Source: an uncultured Armatimonadota bacterium (GTDB lineage Bacteria > Armatimonadota > Fimbriimonadia > Fimbriimonadales > Fimbriimonadaceae). From it: a stretch of DNA of 42,575 nt. Numbering within the stretch: the stretch's first letter is position 1; each line of letters starts with the position of its first letter. The notes under the pieces were generated by a model. That model did no database searches. It saw only the letters and a list, made by a program, of their open reading frames with translations, and was not told the origin of the DNA. Both the position numbers and the translations under genes were made by a program. Positions 15,638-24,959 of the stretch are shown here, piece by piece. The stretch covers positions 1 to 42,575 of the forward strand of contig CALMEF010000186.1 in the NCBI GenBank assembly GCA_937862825.1, given 5' to 3'.

Positions 15638-18600
15638 TTGGTGAACCGACTCCAATGGCTTCGAACGTGGACGCAAGGTCATGCAGGACATGGCTATTCG
15701 CTCCAGGAGCTTGCTTCGCGCAATCACGCTTTCCTGGTTGGTCCTCCGGGCTCTGGAAAGTCAACCGCTGTCGAGATGTTTTGCGATGACCCGCTGAATA
15801 GGGCGGTCTGCGAACTCTTTAGCGATATTCGCACTCAGGCTGAGGCGCGAACGATCCTAACAGAAGCGCATCAGCATGAGAAGACACTCTTCCTTGACGC
15901 TTACGACGAGGCCACAGAGCTAGACCCACGTGCCTTCTGCAAAGCACTGAAGGCATGTCGAATTGACAACCAGTTACCAAATGTTCGCATTGTGTCGCGT
16001 CAAGCGCGAATCGAGCCCTCCATCATGAGCGATATCACTTCAGCGATCTTAGGTGATGACTCTAAAGATTCCGAAGGGCAAACCTGGACGATCGATGGGC
16101 TAACCCTTAATCAGATTAATGAGTACGCGTCGCTGCACATTTCCAAAGAAAGACTAGAGCACTTCTGGAAAGAAGTGCAAAAGCACTCTCTGATGAGCAT
16201 GCTTGCCTGGCCCGTTAATCTTTCTGCCTTCATCGAAGTTTTCGTTGCCGATGGCCAGCTTGGACTTACGGCTGCGGATGCTTGGAGACGAAGCGTCGAG
16301 ATTCAACTCTTGGAAGAAAACCCCCTTCGAACGCTGGGACGCAAGCTTCAGCCAAGAACTGGTCTGACCGAGCGACTTGAACTTGCCAAACTACTGTCTG
16401 CTGCTGACGTTCTATGCCAGCGGTTTCCGCTCACAGTCGGTCATAGCCTACCGAGGGGTCTAACCGCCTCTACGTTGTTCAGCGAGATGGGGGTAGCACG
16501 TCCGAGTTGGGCGAGCAGAGAAACTGACTTCACTTCCGGGGTCGCGGAAGTGATAGATTCAAGAATCTTCGAGACACATGGTGGCATCGCCACGTTTCGT
16601 TCCTTGCCGATGGCGCAATTCCTAGCGGCGGAATTTCTATCACTTCTGAGCCTCTCCCAGATTCTCCAGCTATTGAGCGACCCTAGGTCATCGGAGAGGA
16701 TTTGTGATCCTGCCTCGCCTGTAGCCGCAGAACTTGCTAGGTTTCATCAAGACCTGTTTGACCACTTGTGCGAGCACCAGCCGGACGTCTTTCTCACTAC
16801 AGTGCTTTTCTCCTACTCCGACGATCAGAGATACCGAATCGTCGAAGCATTCCTGTTGCACAGGGAGTATCGAAGCCACTACCTTCGAGGATATTACCGC
16901 CCTGACCTGATCAAGCATCCTCGGCTTGCGGAGCAACTCCGCCCATTTCTGCAGGGCATGGCTGGTGATGGAGACGACTTGTCGCTCGCCATTGATATCG
17001 CCGACTACTGCAATGTAGTAGAAGTAGTCCCCGAGTTGGCGCAGATAGCACACGATAAAGGACAACCGTACACCGTCCGTACCAATGCTGCGGATGCGCT
17101 CGTTTCACTTGGTGTCGCAGGAATGGACTCGCTGCGGCCATTCCTAACTGTGTTGCACGAAGATGATCCAGACGACGAGCTGTTCGGGGCGGCTTTGCAG
17201 GCATTGTGGCCGCTCCAAGTGCCTCAGGGCGAGGTGTTTACGATGCTCCGGGACCCTCAAGATGGCACTGGCGGATACCAGGGGTTCCTGCGCTACTACG
17301 AGAATAGCGCGCCATTTCGCATAACCCTAGGAAATGTAAGCCAGGGGCTCGCGTGGATGCGTGACCAAGAACTGCTTGTTGAAGCGGAACCAAGGCGGCT
17401 CGAAGCTTTCAACCTGCTAAACATAGCGCTGGTGGCGGTTGCTTGGGAAAACATCGACAAGGAACTTATCGCGGAGTCCCTGGCTGAGCTGGCCCTCGCA
17501 AGGATTCGAAACGCCTCACGTCCGTTGGTCTTCGCCCTTTCCGACGAAGATAAGAAACGCGAACCCTACGACGTTCCCAAGGTGCAACCTCCGGGTCTCT
17601 CATACGAACGGTTCTTACAGGACAGAACTAGGCGATTTGTCCTGTTTGAGGCTTGGCGAAGAGTACTAGACCCATCGTTAGATAATCGTTACGGGTACGA
17701 GTTCATGGATCGCCGTGGAGATTCTGGATCGAGGTCAGACTTGGACACGTTGCTGGCATTGACCCCAGAGGGCGACACCGACCGTGAGGTTGTTCGAGAG
17801 ACCATAAGCACTTTGTCAATAGACCTTCTGCTAAACGATGGACTTGCATTCCTAGAGTCTCACGAGCAAGCCTTACAGTCTTGGGACCTTTGTCTAAATG
17901 ACCTTCGAGTCGAAGCGCTTCGCATTAAGGTTCAGCGAACGAAATACCAAAGGCCAAACATTCATCCTGACTTTAACTTGGAAGCATCTCTCGGACGTTT
18001 CAGCAAGGCGGTAAACGCCGACGATGTCTCTGCCCTCGCCTTTGCGATCGAGTGCCTTATACTCGGGATCACCGGCTATTCACACCAATACATTACGCCC
18101 GAGGACTCCCCGCTGTGGGAAGAGGTTTCAAGTGAGGCCCGGCAAGAGTTTCGCGAAAGGGCAAAGGCGTATGTAGTCGTCATTCCATCACGCGAGGATG
18201 TTTGCTTTGATCCGCGTCTCATGTGGAGCGGCGCCCTCGATAACGCAATCTGGCTCTTGCGCTGGCTAGCTGAGGTCGAGGAGGATTGGTGTACGGAACA
18301 CATCAATGAACTCATTCCAGGTCTCCGCGCGAACTACCTGGCGTCAAACTACAAAACTTCCAATAACAGTGAACTGATCCGGCTCAACCGTGCGGTGCCT
18401 GCCCAGGTTCGAGCGACCTGGTTCGCCGACGAGTGTCGGGCGTGGCAGAAATCGTTCGACTTCGGTCGAGTAGGCCCCCTAAACGAGATATGGAGCGACG
18501 ACCTCGCAGTTGAGTTTAGCAATCTGATAGGAGCAGGCCACTGTTCGGAAGATGTCCGATTTCAGATGCTCGGAGCGATGGCTGTGCACAAAGCGCCGCA

Positions 18601-19651
18601 GGTCGCCGACCTCTTGGTCAACGAGCTTGGGACACCCAAGTTTCGCAGAAAGTCGAGAGCGGTCGAGCTGATACTCACCTACCACGTAACTGAGGCGTTT
18701 TTCAAACTGTCCCAGATGGCCCTGCGCGACCGCACTGTGTACGAGCACACATGGCGATGTCTGTGGAATCGCCGCCGGATTGATCCGCTCGTAGGGATGG
18801 CTCACTTTGACGCCAATGTTCTAAAGCGACTGTTTAATAGGGCCTGCAAACTTCAGCCACCCAATGATGATGAGCCGCGAGGCAAAGGCCCGAGGCGAGT
18901 AACAGCAAAGATGGAGCGGGAGTCCATGCGCAACGCACTATATAGCGCCTTACTCAACCAGAACGACCCGAAGATTTGGAACTTTCTGCTCCAGTGGTCT
19001 AACAAGAGTGGTTTTGAGTGGATCGCCGAAAACGTTCGCATCCATCGCAACAAGTGGTTAGAGGGCCAATGGAGTTCTCCCGACCTGTCTACTCTTGCCG
19101 CCCTGAGGCAGAATCCAAATGGTTTCTTCGTTCGATCTGATGCTGATCTCTTGAGGCTCACCTTGCGCGAGCTTGAAGTAGTTAGGATCGATATCACTGA
19201 GAATGAACTATTCAACCACGGCACGGAAGTCCAAATTACGGCGTTGGTCGCCAGATTGCTCGATCTACAGCTAAAGCAGTGCATTGTCAATTGCGAAGCT
19301 AATGCACGGCCAGTAGGTAAGCGTCGTACTGATATTCAAGTCGAAGTTGTCACCCCAAGCCAAAAACTGAAGTGCGTGATCGAAGCTAAACGTTGCAACA
19401 ATATGGATCCTAAATTAGACGTCTTGAAGCTCCGATCCGAGTACCTCCATCCGAGCGAAACAGCGACGGGCGTTTACCTCATTTATCGCCACTCCGAGTG
19501 TCCCTGCTCCCGCTGCAAGAAGTGGAACAATACCGAGCTAGATATACGCAATGCTGTAGCGGCGAAAGGGCACAGGCTGGAGTGGCTGGTGTGGCACCTC
19601 AAAGGCAAGGTCGAAACCAAGATCGCGAGTTCCGAATCCACTAACCGTTAG
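15638..19651 (+). CDS. STAND-like NTPase with C-terminal PD-(D/E)XK nuclease domain
   Basis: A 1337-residue protein with three parts. The N-terminal NTPase has Walker A GPPGSGKS (35-42) and Walker B LFLDAYDE (84-91), which fits the NACHT/STAND type. The long middle (about 350-1180) is helical with repeat-like blocks (for example VRTNAADALVSLGVAGMDSL around 490), suggesting a HEAT-like solenoid sensor. The C-terminal domain has a helix with Glu (GTEVQITALVARLLDLQ), then D1232 in RRTDIQVEVV and E1249-A-K1251 in VIEAKR, the usual D-(n)-ExK nuclease centre, and a later cysteine cluster (CPCSRC). Such proteins sense phage and cleave nucleic acid; in most described Avs proteins the nuclease is N-terminal, here it is C-terminal. 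TACTCT lies six bases before the TTG start. Confidence 0.8.
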   Translation: MVNRLQWLRTWTQGHAGHGYSLQELASRNHAFLVGPPGSGKSTAVEMFCDDPLNRAVCELFSDIRTQAEARTILTEAHQHEKTLFLDAYDEATELDPRAFCKALKACRIDNQLPNVRIVSRQARIEPSIMSDITSAILGDDSKDSEGQTWTIDGLTLNQINEYASLHISKERLEHFWKEVQKHSLMSMLAWPVNLSAFIEVFVADGQLGLTAADAWRRSVEIQLLEENPLRTLGRKLQPRTGLTERLELAKLLSAADVLCQRFPLTVGHSLPRGLTASTLFSEMGVARPSWASRETDFTSGVAEVIDSRIFETHGGIATFRSLPMAQFLAAEFLSLLSLSQILQLLSDPRSSERICDPASPVAAELARFHQDLFDHLCEHQPDVFLTTVLFSYSDDQRYRIVEAFLLHREYRSHYLRGYYRPDLIKHPRLAEQLRPFLQGMAGDGDDLSLAIDIADYCNVVEVVPELAQIAHDKGQPYTVRTNAADALVSLGVAGMDSLRPFLTVLHEDDPDDELFGAALQALWPLQVPQGEVFTMLRDPQDGTGGYQGFLRYYENSAPFRITLGNVSQGLAWMRDQELLVEAEPRRLEAFNLLNIALVAVAWENIDKELIAESLAELALARIRNASRPLVFALSDEDKKREPYDVPKVQPPGLSYERFLQDRTRRFVLFEAWRRVLDPSLDNRYGYEFMDRRGDSGSRSDLDTLLALTPEGDTDREVVRETISTLSIDLLLNDGLAFLESHEQALQSWDLCLNDLRVEALRIKVQRTKYQRPNIHPDFNLEASLGRFSKAVNADDVSALAFAIECLILGITGYSHQYITPEDSPLWEEVSSEARQEFRERAKAYVVVIPSREDVCFDPRLMWSGALDNAIWLLRWLAEVEEDWCTEHINELIPGLRANYLASNYKTSNNSELIRLNRAVPAQVRATWFADECRAWQKSFDFGRVGPLNEIWSDDLAVEFSNLIGAGHCSEDVRFQMLGAMAVHKAPQVADLLVNELGTPKFRRKSRAVELILTYHVTEAFFKLSQMALRDRTVYEHTWRCLWNRRRIDPLVGMAHFDANVLKRLFNRACKLQPPNDDEPRGKGPRRVTAKMERESMRNALYSALLNQNDPKIWNFLLQWSNKSGFEWIAENVRIHRNKWLEGQWSSPDLSTLAALRQNPNGFFVRSDADLLRLTLRELEVVRIDITENELFNHGTEVQITALVARLLDLQLKQCIVNCEANARPVGKRRTDIQVEVVTPSQKLKCVIEAKRCNNMDPKLDVLKLRSEYLHPSETATGVYLIYRHSECPCSRCKKWNNTELDIRNAVAAKGHRLEWLVWHLKGKVETKIASSESTNR

Positions 19652-20219
19652 CCCAGACTAAAGCGCTCCTCGATCCCATGTGAACTGGAGCTTAGAAGGC
19701 GGTGCACACAACTTGTGAGGCGTGAAGAATCATTTAGATCTGTTCTTAACTCTGTGTTTCCCAGGATACAAAGAAGTAGTCGTGGGTGAAGTAACACCTA
19801 GTCGGCGCTACTAAGCACGTCCTCGTCGAAGTAAGGGGAGAGTGGAAATGCAAGTCAGCGGTGATCTTGGATGACGACGTGTTTGCGTCGCCGATTATGC
19901 CATTTGTGTCCTTAGTCTCGTATGATTCGTTGCTCTGCCATGTGCGACCTCGGAGCCAGGGGCTGGGATTTACGAACCTGATAGCAACTGGTAAGGTTTA
20001 TAGCACCGCCACCAAGTCCCTCCCGGATTGCCAAGAACCATGTCCACTCATTCATCTGCTCGTTATCGCGAAAATACGCCCAGTGCGGCGGCTGTAAACT
20101 ATATCTGTTTTCACCATGCTTACCGGCAACCCCCGCAGCCATATTGACCGAATCCGGGAGTCCTTCTGGTCCTGCAGGATTTCCAACACGCTCGACCTCA
20201 CTAAGCGGATCAATCTCAG
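19652..20219. other. Intergenic stretch with possible decayed minus-strand gene
   Basis: No plus-strand gene. On the minus strand a frame stays open through 20219-19912; it is coding-like from about EIDPLSEVERVGNPAGPEG through ENRYSLQPPHWAYFRD and EWTWFLAIREGLGGGAIN. It has no clear start, is overlapped at its 5' end by the next plus-strand gene, and could be the tail of a displaced gene. The rest (19652-19911) shows nothing I can name. Confidence 0.4.
19912..20142 (-). pseudogene. Possible gene remnant
   Basis: Minus-strand frame of 76 codons from the first ATG, with coding-like composition and many aromatic residues (HWAYFRDNEQMNEWTWFLA). No family recognised and no ribosome binding site; the upstream continuation runs into the start of the NTPase gene on the other strand. 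Most likely the truncated end of a gene cut by insertion of the NTPase gene. Confidence 0.3.
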
Positions 20220-22154
20220 ATGCGGGGTGCCGCAGTGAAGCCCCTGTATGTGCAGCCTCGCGCTTTGGAGTTATTCGTGGCTGGGGATGGTCAACGCTTC
20301 ACTGACCTAGTAAGGGCATGGGCAAACGTCTATCTTCGCCGATGCGGAGCAACAAATTTCTCGGTCAACGGCGTTTCCTGGCGGCCGGACGGCGGCGTCG
20401 ATGGCCTCATTGACGACGCGGCATTGCACGACCCGTTGAGCTGGTTCGCCCAGCAGTCAGTGCTCCAGTTCAAGGCGGGCGATACGAATGCCTCAAATGC
20501 AAGAGTTGAGCTTCTGAAGTCCCCAAAGAAGAAGGGACAGTTGAGGATAAAAGATGAGATTGCTAAGGGGTCAAAACTCGTTTGGTTCATTGGCCGAGCG
20601 TTAACTGACCTAGAACGGAAAGCATTAGAAGACGCTCTAAATGGGGCCGTGACTTCGCTGAATGCTCAAGCACCCCAGCCAATCGTCGTCGACCTCAATC
20701 GGCTGTCAGACCTCATCTCGCTCACACCAGGCGTAGCGCTACAGGTTGCGAGTAATCCCGGTTTGTTCATGACATCAGAGATGGCCTTGAGCCAGACACC
20801 GCACAGTCTCCTTCCAAACTTCGTGCCAGGATCCCACTATCCCCAGTTGCAGAAAGACGTTGTCGACTTCTTCCTCGATCCAAACTACGGGGAGCCAATA
20901 AAGTTCATCGCTGGTGAACCCGGCATCGGCAAAAGCCGGAGCATCCTTGAAGCGGTTGAGTCGTCCCCGGAGCTACAGGGCAAGGTCTGCTACTTTGTTG
21001 ACCCGAGTAGGATCGGTGACTTCATGTTGCTGGCTAAACAAGAAGGTTGGCGAGGATACGTCATTGTTGATGAGTTCATAGGGCAAACGGCCACGACTAC
21101 CCCCATCGACCAGGACACTATCCCAAGTGGCTTCAGGATTCTCTTGATCGGCCACGCTTACAAAACCGATCAGCTCTCGCCCCGTATCACAAACCTTGTC
21201 GTGCCAATGACTGAGGATGAGGTTAAGAACGCTCTGGAAGCGACGTTCAAGGAGGTGCCAGAGTTTCGCGTCCGCGAGGCGGTCCAAATGTCGAAAAACA
21301 ATATTAGGCTGGCTCGGCTCATCTGCGACTACTACAGGCGCAACCCGGATTCGCCGGGTATGAACGCCAGCTCTTTGAATCGAGTCGTTGCTGAGGAGCT
21401 TGATCGAATGCCAGCTGGACAGGGGCATGAGGCATTGAAGCGGTTGGCCCTCCTCCCCAATCTATTGAGAGAAGAGACTGCCGAGTTTTGCTCGCTAGTG
21501 GAGGTCTCGGAGGACACATTCCGGAAGACTTGTCGCGAAGTCAGTAGATCGTCTGCGCTCATCCAGTTCAACGACCACGTAGCCTATATCGGTAGCCCCG
21601 CCGTCGCACAGCTAGCGCTCATTCGATTTTGGAGCGAAAACATGGATCTTGCTCGACGTGTCCTTGCCAATCCGGGAAGGTTTGCTGATCGAATACTTGT
21701 GGCAGTCAACAAACTGCCGTCCTGTTCCGAAAAGGAGGCGATGCTTGGTTTTTTTAGGCTGCCCACTGCGGGCTTGAGCCTTTCCACCCTGCAAGATCGA
21801 CCGACCGGGCGTCGTTTCCTGAACCTACGTATTTGCCTGTCCTGCATCGCATGGTGCTTAACGCTACTGGTCACCTGGGTGACTTCCCCTACGAGGGTGC
21901 CCATGTCGGCCGTCGAGACATTATCTGGTGCCTTCGTGATCTTGCACAGTTTGAGGAGTATTTCGAGTTATCCGAAGAAGTCGTTTATGCGCTTGCTAGA
22001 GAGGAGGCGCCTAGCGCCTACGCTGACGTTGCCACAAGCTATTGGAGGTCGTGGTTTTACTCCTACTTCGACTTCACCACCTATCCATTCGAGAAGCGCC
22101 TTGATCTTCTTGAGCGCCGAGCGCGTGAAGGCGATGACATCGATCGCGAGCTAG
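20220..22154 (+). CDS. Nuclease-NTPase defence-like protein, N-terminal part (frameshifted)
   Basis: First part of a protein that would be about 1220 residues if the frame were continuous. The N-terminal domain shows a PD-(D/E)XK centre in the QxK form: RPDGGVDGLI (D61) and VLQFKAG (Q83, K85), as in Mrr-type nucleases. The NTPase follows with Walker A GEPGIGKS (232-239) and Walker B VIVDEF (281-286), then a helical region. The frame is meaningful to about 21757-21800; the residues after that, up to 22154, are out-of-frame translation. The real sequence continues in the frame of 21833-23881. Start is uncertain between ATG 20220 and GTG 20235. Role in phage defence is inferred from domains and the neighbouring NTPase-nuclease gene. 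Confidence 0.75.
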   Translation: MRGAAVKPLYVQPRALELFVAGDGQRFTDLVRAWANVYLRRCGATNFSVNGVSWRPDGGVDGLIDDAALHDPLSWFAQQSVLQFKAGDTNASNARVELLKSPKKKGQLRIKDEIAKGSKLVWFIGRALTDLERKALEDALNGAVTSLNAQAPQPIVVDLNRLSDLISLTPGVALQVASNPGLFMTSEMALSQTPHSLLPNFVPGSHYPQLQKDVVDFFLDPNYGEPIKFIAGEPGIGKSRSILEAVESSPELQGKVCYFVDPSRIGDFMLLAKQEGWRGYVIVDEFIGQTATTTPIDQDTIPSGFRILLIGHAYKTDQLSPRITNLVVPMTEDEVKNALEATFKEVPEFRVREAVQMSKNNIRLARLICDYYRRNPDSPGMNASSLNRVVAEELDRMPAGQGHEALKRLALLPNLLREETAEFCSLVEVSEDTFRKTCREVSRSSALIQFNDHVAYIGSPAVAQLALIRFWSENMDLARRVLANPGRFADRILVAVNKLPSCSEKEAMLGFFRLPTAGLSLSTLQDRPTGRRFLNLRICLSCIAWCLTLLVTWVTSPTRVPMSAVETLSGAFVILHSLRSISSYPKKSFMRLLERRRLAPTLTLPQAIGGRGFTPTSTSPPIHSRSALIFLSAERVKAMTSIAS

Positions 22155-23881
22155 TGATTCGAGCCATATCAAATCCTTTTCCGCACGTTGGCGACATTGT
22201 CCCTGCCTCACGCGTTGGAGGGCGCGTGGCTCCGCCTCAGTTGCAGTTTATTGATCGGCGACAGATGGGGCTGGCGGCAATTCGTGTGCCCCAGATTGTC
22301 GCGATCCTCTTGGCGAGCCAATCGACCCACATTCGCGAGAAAGTGGTGAAAGTGGTCCTTGAGAGCCGTTTCAGCTGGCTTGAGCATGGCGCGACCGATC
22401 AGTATCTTCAAATGGTGTCGAACGATGGGTTTCCGTCCGAAGGCAGGAAGCGCTTGGTTGCTGACACTCGGCACTACGTAGACTTAGTGAGTGACCGCAC
22501 AGCTGAACCCGATGAACGCGTGAAGTGGATGCTCAAGCAGCACGAGCGGCTCCTAATGCAGATAGACGAGCCTGATCCTCTCATAACCGTAATGGAAGTT
22601 GCCGAGCACGGGATGTGGCGAGCCGATCAGCCTGGAACCGCGGCACACAGTAAGGTCACGGCCTTAGTGCAGCAATGCATTGAGAACCCGGAGCTACTCG
22701 CAAAGGCGGTAGATATTCTTGGATCGCCTGAAAAGACCGGGGGCGGTTCATTTGGGCGAATACTAGGCGCAGCACTCAACGATGTCCAGGTCACTGCCGT
22801 GGCTGACAAGGTGAAGGATGTTGGCTTCTCGCAGTTTACGTACTCCGTACTCAGCGCTGCCTTGGCAGCCAATCCGAGCCGAGAGGGTTGGCTCCTCTCC
22901 CTTGCCTCCGATTGGGAGGTCAAGCAACCGTTGGTTGCGATCTCCATCTATCAGCTTTTCGGCGATGAGGCGTACTACCGGGAGGCAGCCCGGATGCTCT
23001 CGACGACATCTGTGCCAGTCAACTTGTTTCGAGGCTTTTACCTTCGGTCAGTTGAAAATATTCCAGAAAGTGTGTGGGCGTTTGTTTCCGCCGTAGCCGA
23101 GCGAGCCGCCAATGACGAGAACGAAGCACGTGACGTTCTTTTCACGGTGGTCGGCGAGTTTGCGCGAAACCAAGTTGTAGACGAACGCGCCTATGCACTG
23201 GGCATGGCCGCTTTGGAAGGAGTAGAATCTGATCATTCGCGAAATGTAATGGCCGACTGGGCCGAAATCGCGATTTGGCTGCACAACCGGTTTCCAGTAG
23301 AGGTCATCCGCTTAGCGGCGAGTAGAGAGCAGTCTGAGTTTTCGGAAGCCACAAATGCCCTCTCTGAGTTGGCAAAGACTCAACCAGAGGCAGTTCTGGA
23401 CTCTCTCGTTCCCAAGCTGCTTACGCCCTACGAGTCACCATTCTTATTAAATGGGTCGCTATTGCACGTGATCCAGAACATCGAAGTGGAAGTATTCGGA
23501 GGCTGGCTTCAGCGGCAGAAGGCGGAAGTCCTGTCGGTCATCGCGGGGCATATTCCTAAGCCGTACTTACATGAGGGTAAAGCGGAAGTTCCGCCACTTA
23601 CCAGAACGTTCTGGGAAATATGCGTAGCTGGGGTAGGCGAAAGCTACCAACGTGCTCAGAGCAACTTTGGGGCCCACACTTTTAACACCGGGGTGTTTTG
23701 GGGGCACGGCGTTGACATATTCGAGGAGCGCATTCAAATCGGCAAGCAACTGCTTCATGATCCGAACCCAGCTATTCGCGAGTGGGCTGAGCAATTTCGT
23801 CAACAGAGTGAACACATGCTTGCGGACGCTAATCGATCTCAGCGTCTTGACGACGCGAGGGGTGCAACTGGAGATTGGTGA
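21833..23881 (+). CDS. Nuclease-NTPase defence-like protein, C-terminal solenoid part (frameshifted)
   Basis: Continuation of the preceding gene in the frame one base earlier. It is open from 21758 and contains a plausible join (around SFPEPTYLPVLHRMVLN). About 680 residues, mostly helical, with repeat-like blocks (RDIIWCLRDLAQFEEYFELS, VEVIRLAASREQSEFSEATN) typical of a HEAT-like sensor or effector-recruiting solenoid. The single-base loss may be a real inactivating mutation, an assembly error, or phase variation. The nearby run of seven T (21749-21755) is not the join itself, because a -1 slip there meets TAG at once. No separate start of its own is convincing; the TTG at 21833 has no ribosome binding site. 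Confidence 0.7.
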   Translation: MPVLHRMVLNATGHLGDFPYEGAHVGRRDIIWCLRDLAQFEEYFELSEEVVYALAREEAPSAYADVATSYWRSWFYSYFDFTTYPFEKRLDLLERRAREGDDIDRELVIRAISNPFPHVGDIVPASRVGGRVAPPQLQFIDRRQMGLAAIRVPQIVAILLASQSTHIREKVVKVVLESRFSWLEHGATDQYLQMVSNDGFPSEGRKRLVADTRHYVDLVSDRTAEPDERVKWMLKQHERLLMQIDEPDPLITVMEVAEHGMWRADQPGTAAHSKVTALVQQCIENPELLAKAVDILGSPEKTGGGSFGRILGAALNDVQVTAVADKVKDVGFSQFTYSVLSAALAANPSREGWLLSLASDWEVKQPLVAISIYQLFGDEAYYREAARMLSTTSVPVNLFRGFYLRSVENIPESVWAFVSAVAERAANDENEARDVLFTVVGEFARNQVVDERAYALGMAALEGVESDHSRNVMADWAEIAIWLHNRFPVEVIRLAASREQSEFSEATNALSELAKTQPEAVLDSLVPKLLTPYESPFLLNGSLLHVIQNIEVEVFGGWLQRQKAEVLSVIAGHIPKPYLHEGKAEVPPLTRTFWEICVAGVGESYQRAQSNFGAHTFNTGVFWGHGVDIFEERIQIGKQLLHDPNPAIREWAEQFRQQSEHMLADANRSQRLDDARGATGDW

Positions 23882-24102
23882 GTATCTTAGGGCGCACCAG
23901 GACAGGAGGCCCCACTTTTGGCTGGGCAGGCTTTTGATCAGCGAGGCGGTCAAGTTTCGTACTGTCTTGTGGTTCTCCGCTGCTCCAACTGACGCTCCAG
24001 TGCGCAAATGTAACCCCATTGCTTTCTTCACTTCAGAGCGCATAAGGTTTGTGGTCAAGTTGCCAGTCCCGTAGATGATCCAGACCGGTCATAATTTGTG
24101 CC

Positions 24103-24702
24103 ATGAGCGAAGCCAAGCAAAGAATCACCCTTTGCCTGAGTTGCGGCAACATGACGCCACATTCAGTGCTAGCTGCCTACGACGAAACGGACTGGGATGA
24201 GGAAGGGCGAGAAGAGATCGCACATCGGGACTACTTGCTTCTCCGTTGTGGGACGTGCTCTGAGGTCGCAGTTCACTACGATGAGGACGATCGGACTCAA
24301 TCGTTATGGCCCAGGCACGCCTACCTAGGCAGGTCAGTGCCAAAGTCAGTTCAAGGGAGATATGGAGAGGCTTTAACGGTTAAACATCGATTGCCATCCG
24401 CGTTCGCAGTCCAAATCCGCAAAGCATTGGAAGCCATGTGCAAAGAACAAGGAGTGACCGAGCCCATCTTAGCCAATGCCCTAAACTCACTCGTCGCGAA
24501 GCTCGCCTTGCCTGCGATTGCGCAGGACATGGCACGGGTAGCCCGTTTGCTTGGAAATAAGGGAGCGCACGACGGAAGCGACGTGACAGAGCATGAGGCC
24601 GCCACATTAGAGGACTTCTTTTTGGCACTCGTGGAGTACGTTTACGTTGCACCCGCGAAACTGAGCACCTATCAGGCCGCTCTATCCAAACTTGGAATCT
24701 AA
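24103..24702 (+). CDS. Zinc-ribbon DUF4145 protein
   Basis: A 199-residue protein with an N-terminal zinc ribbon (CLSCG at about 11-15 and CGTC at 49-52) and a C-terminal DUF4145 helical domain, seen in FAVQIRKALEAMC, VAKLALPAIAQ and ARLLGNKGAHDG. DUF4145 domains are frequent in restriction and other defence loci, sometimes fused to nucleases, with no settled biochemical role. It follows the frameshifted NTPase gene by 221 bases and may be an accessory of that block. CATAAT stands seven bases before the ATG, with no ribosome binding site between, so a leaderless message is possible. Confidence 0.8.
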   Translation: MSEAKQRITLCLSCGNMTPHSVLAAYDETDWDEEGREEIAHRDYLLLRCGTCSEVAVHYDEDDRTQSLWPRHAYLGRSVPKSVQGRYGEALTVKHRLPSAFAVQIRKALEAMCKEQGVTEPILANALNSLVAKLALPAIAQDMARVARLLGNKGAHDGSDVTEHEAATLEDFFLALVEYVYVAPAKLSTYQAALSKLGI

Positions 24703-24959
24703 GTCTGGGTTAGCTCGATACTGACGTCCCTTTCTGGGTTGCACCAGGTCGTGGCGATCCAAGAACGCGTGAACCGAACTAACAGCTAAAACATTAACCT
24801 CAGGGGGAACTTCCTCAAGAGCAACTCTCTAAGTTTTCTCGCACGTGAATGCGGACTTTCCCTGCTTGAGTGCCACAGTGGCTGACTCTATCAGCGGGCC
24901 ATATTCTCAGAAGTTTAACTTTGAGGTTGAAACGGTCATGACAACCGGACATTGCTGCA
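24703..24959. other. Convergent intergenic region
   Basis: Separates the DUF4145 gene from the convergent trpS end. I see no gene and no hairpin strong enough to call a terminator. Confidence 0.4.

Noticed and set aside
21749-21755. Programmed -1 frameshift on the run of seven T
   Set aside because: A -1 slip at this place reads TAG immediately, so it cannot join the two halves.
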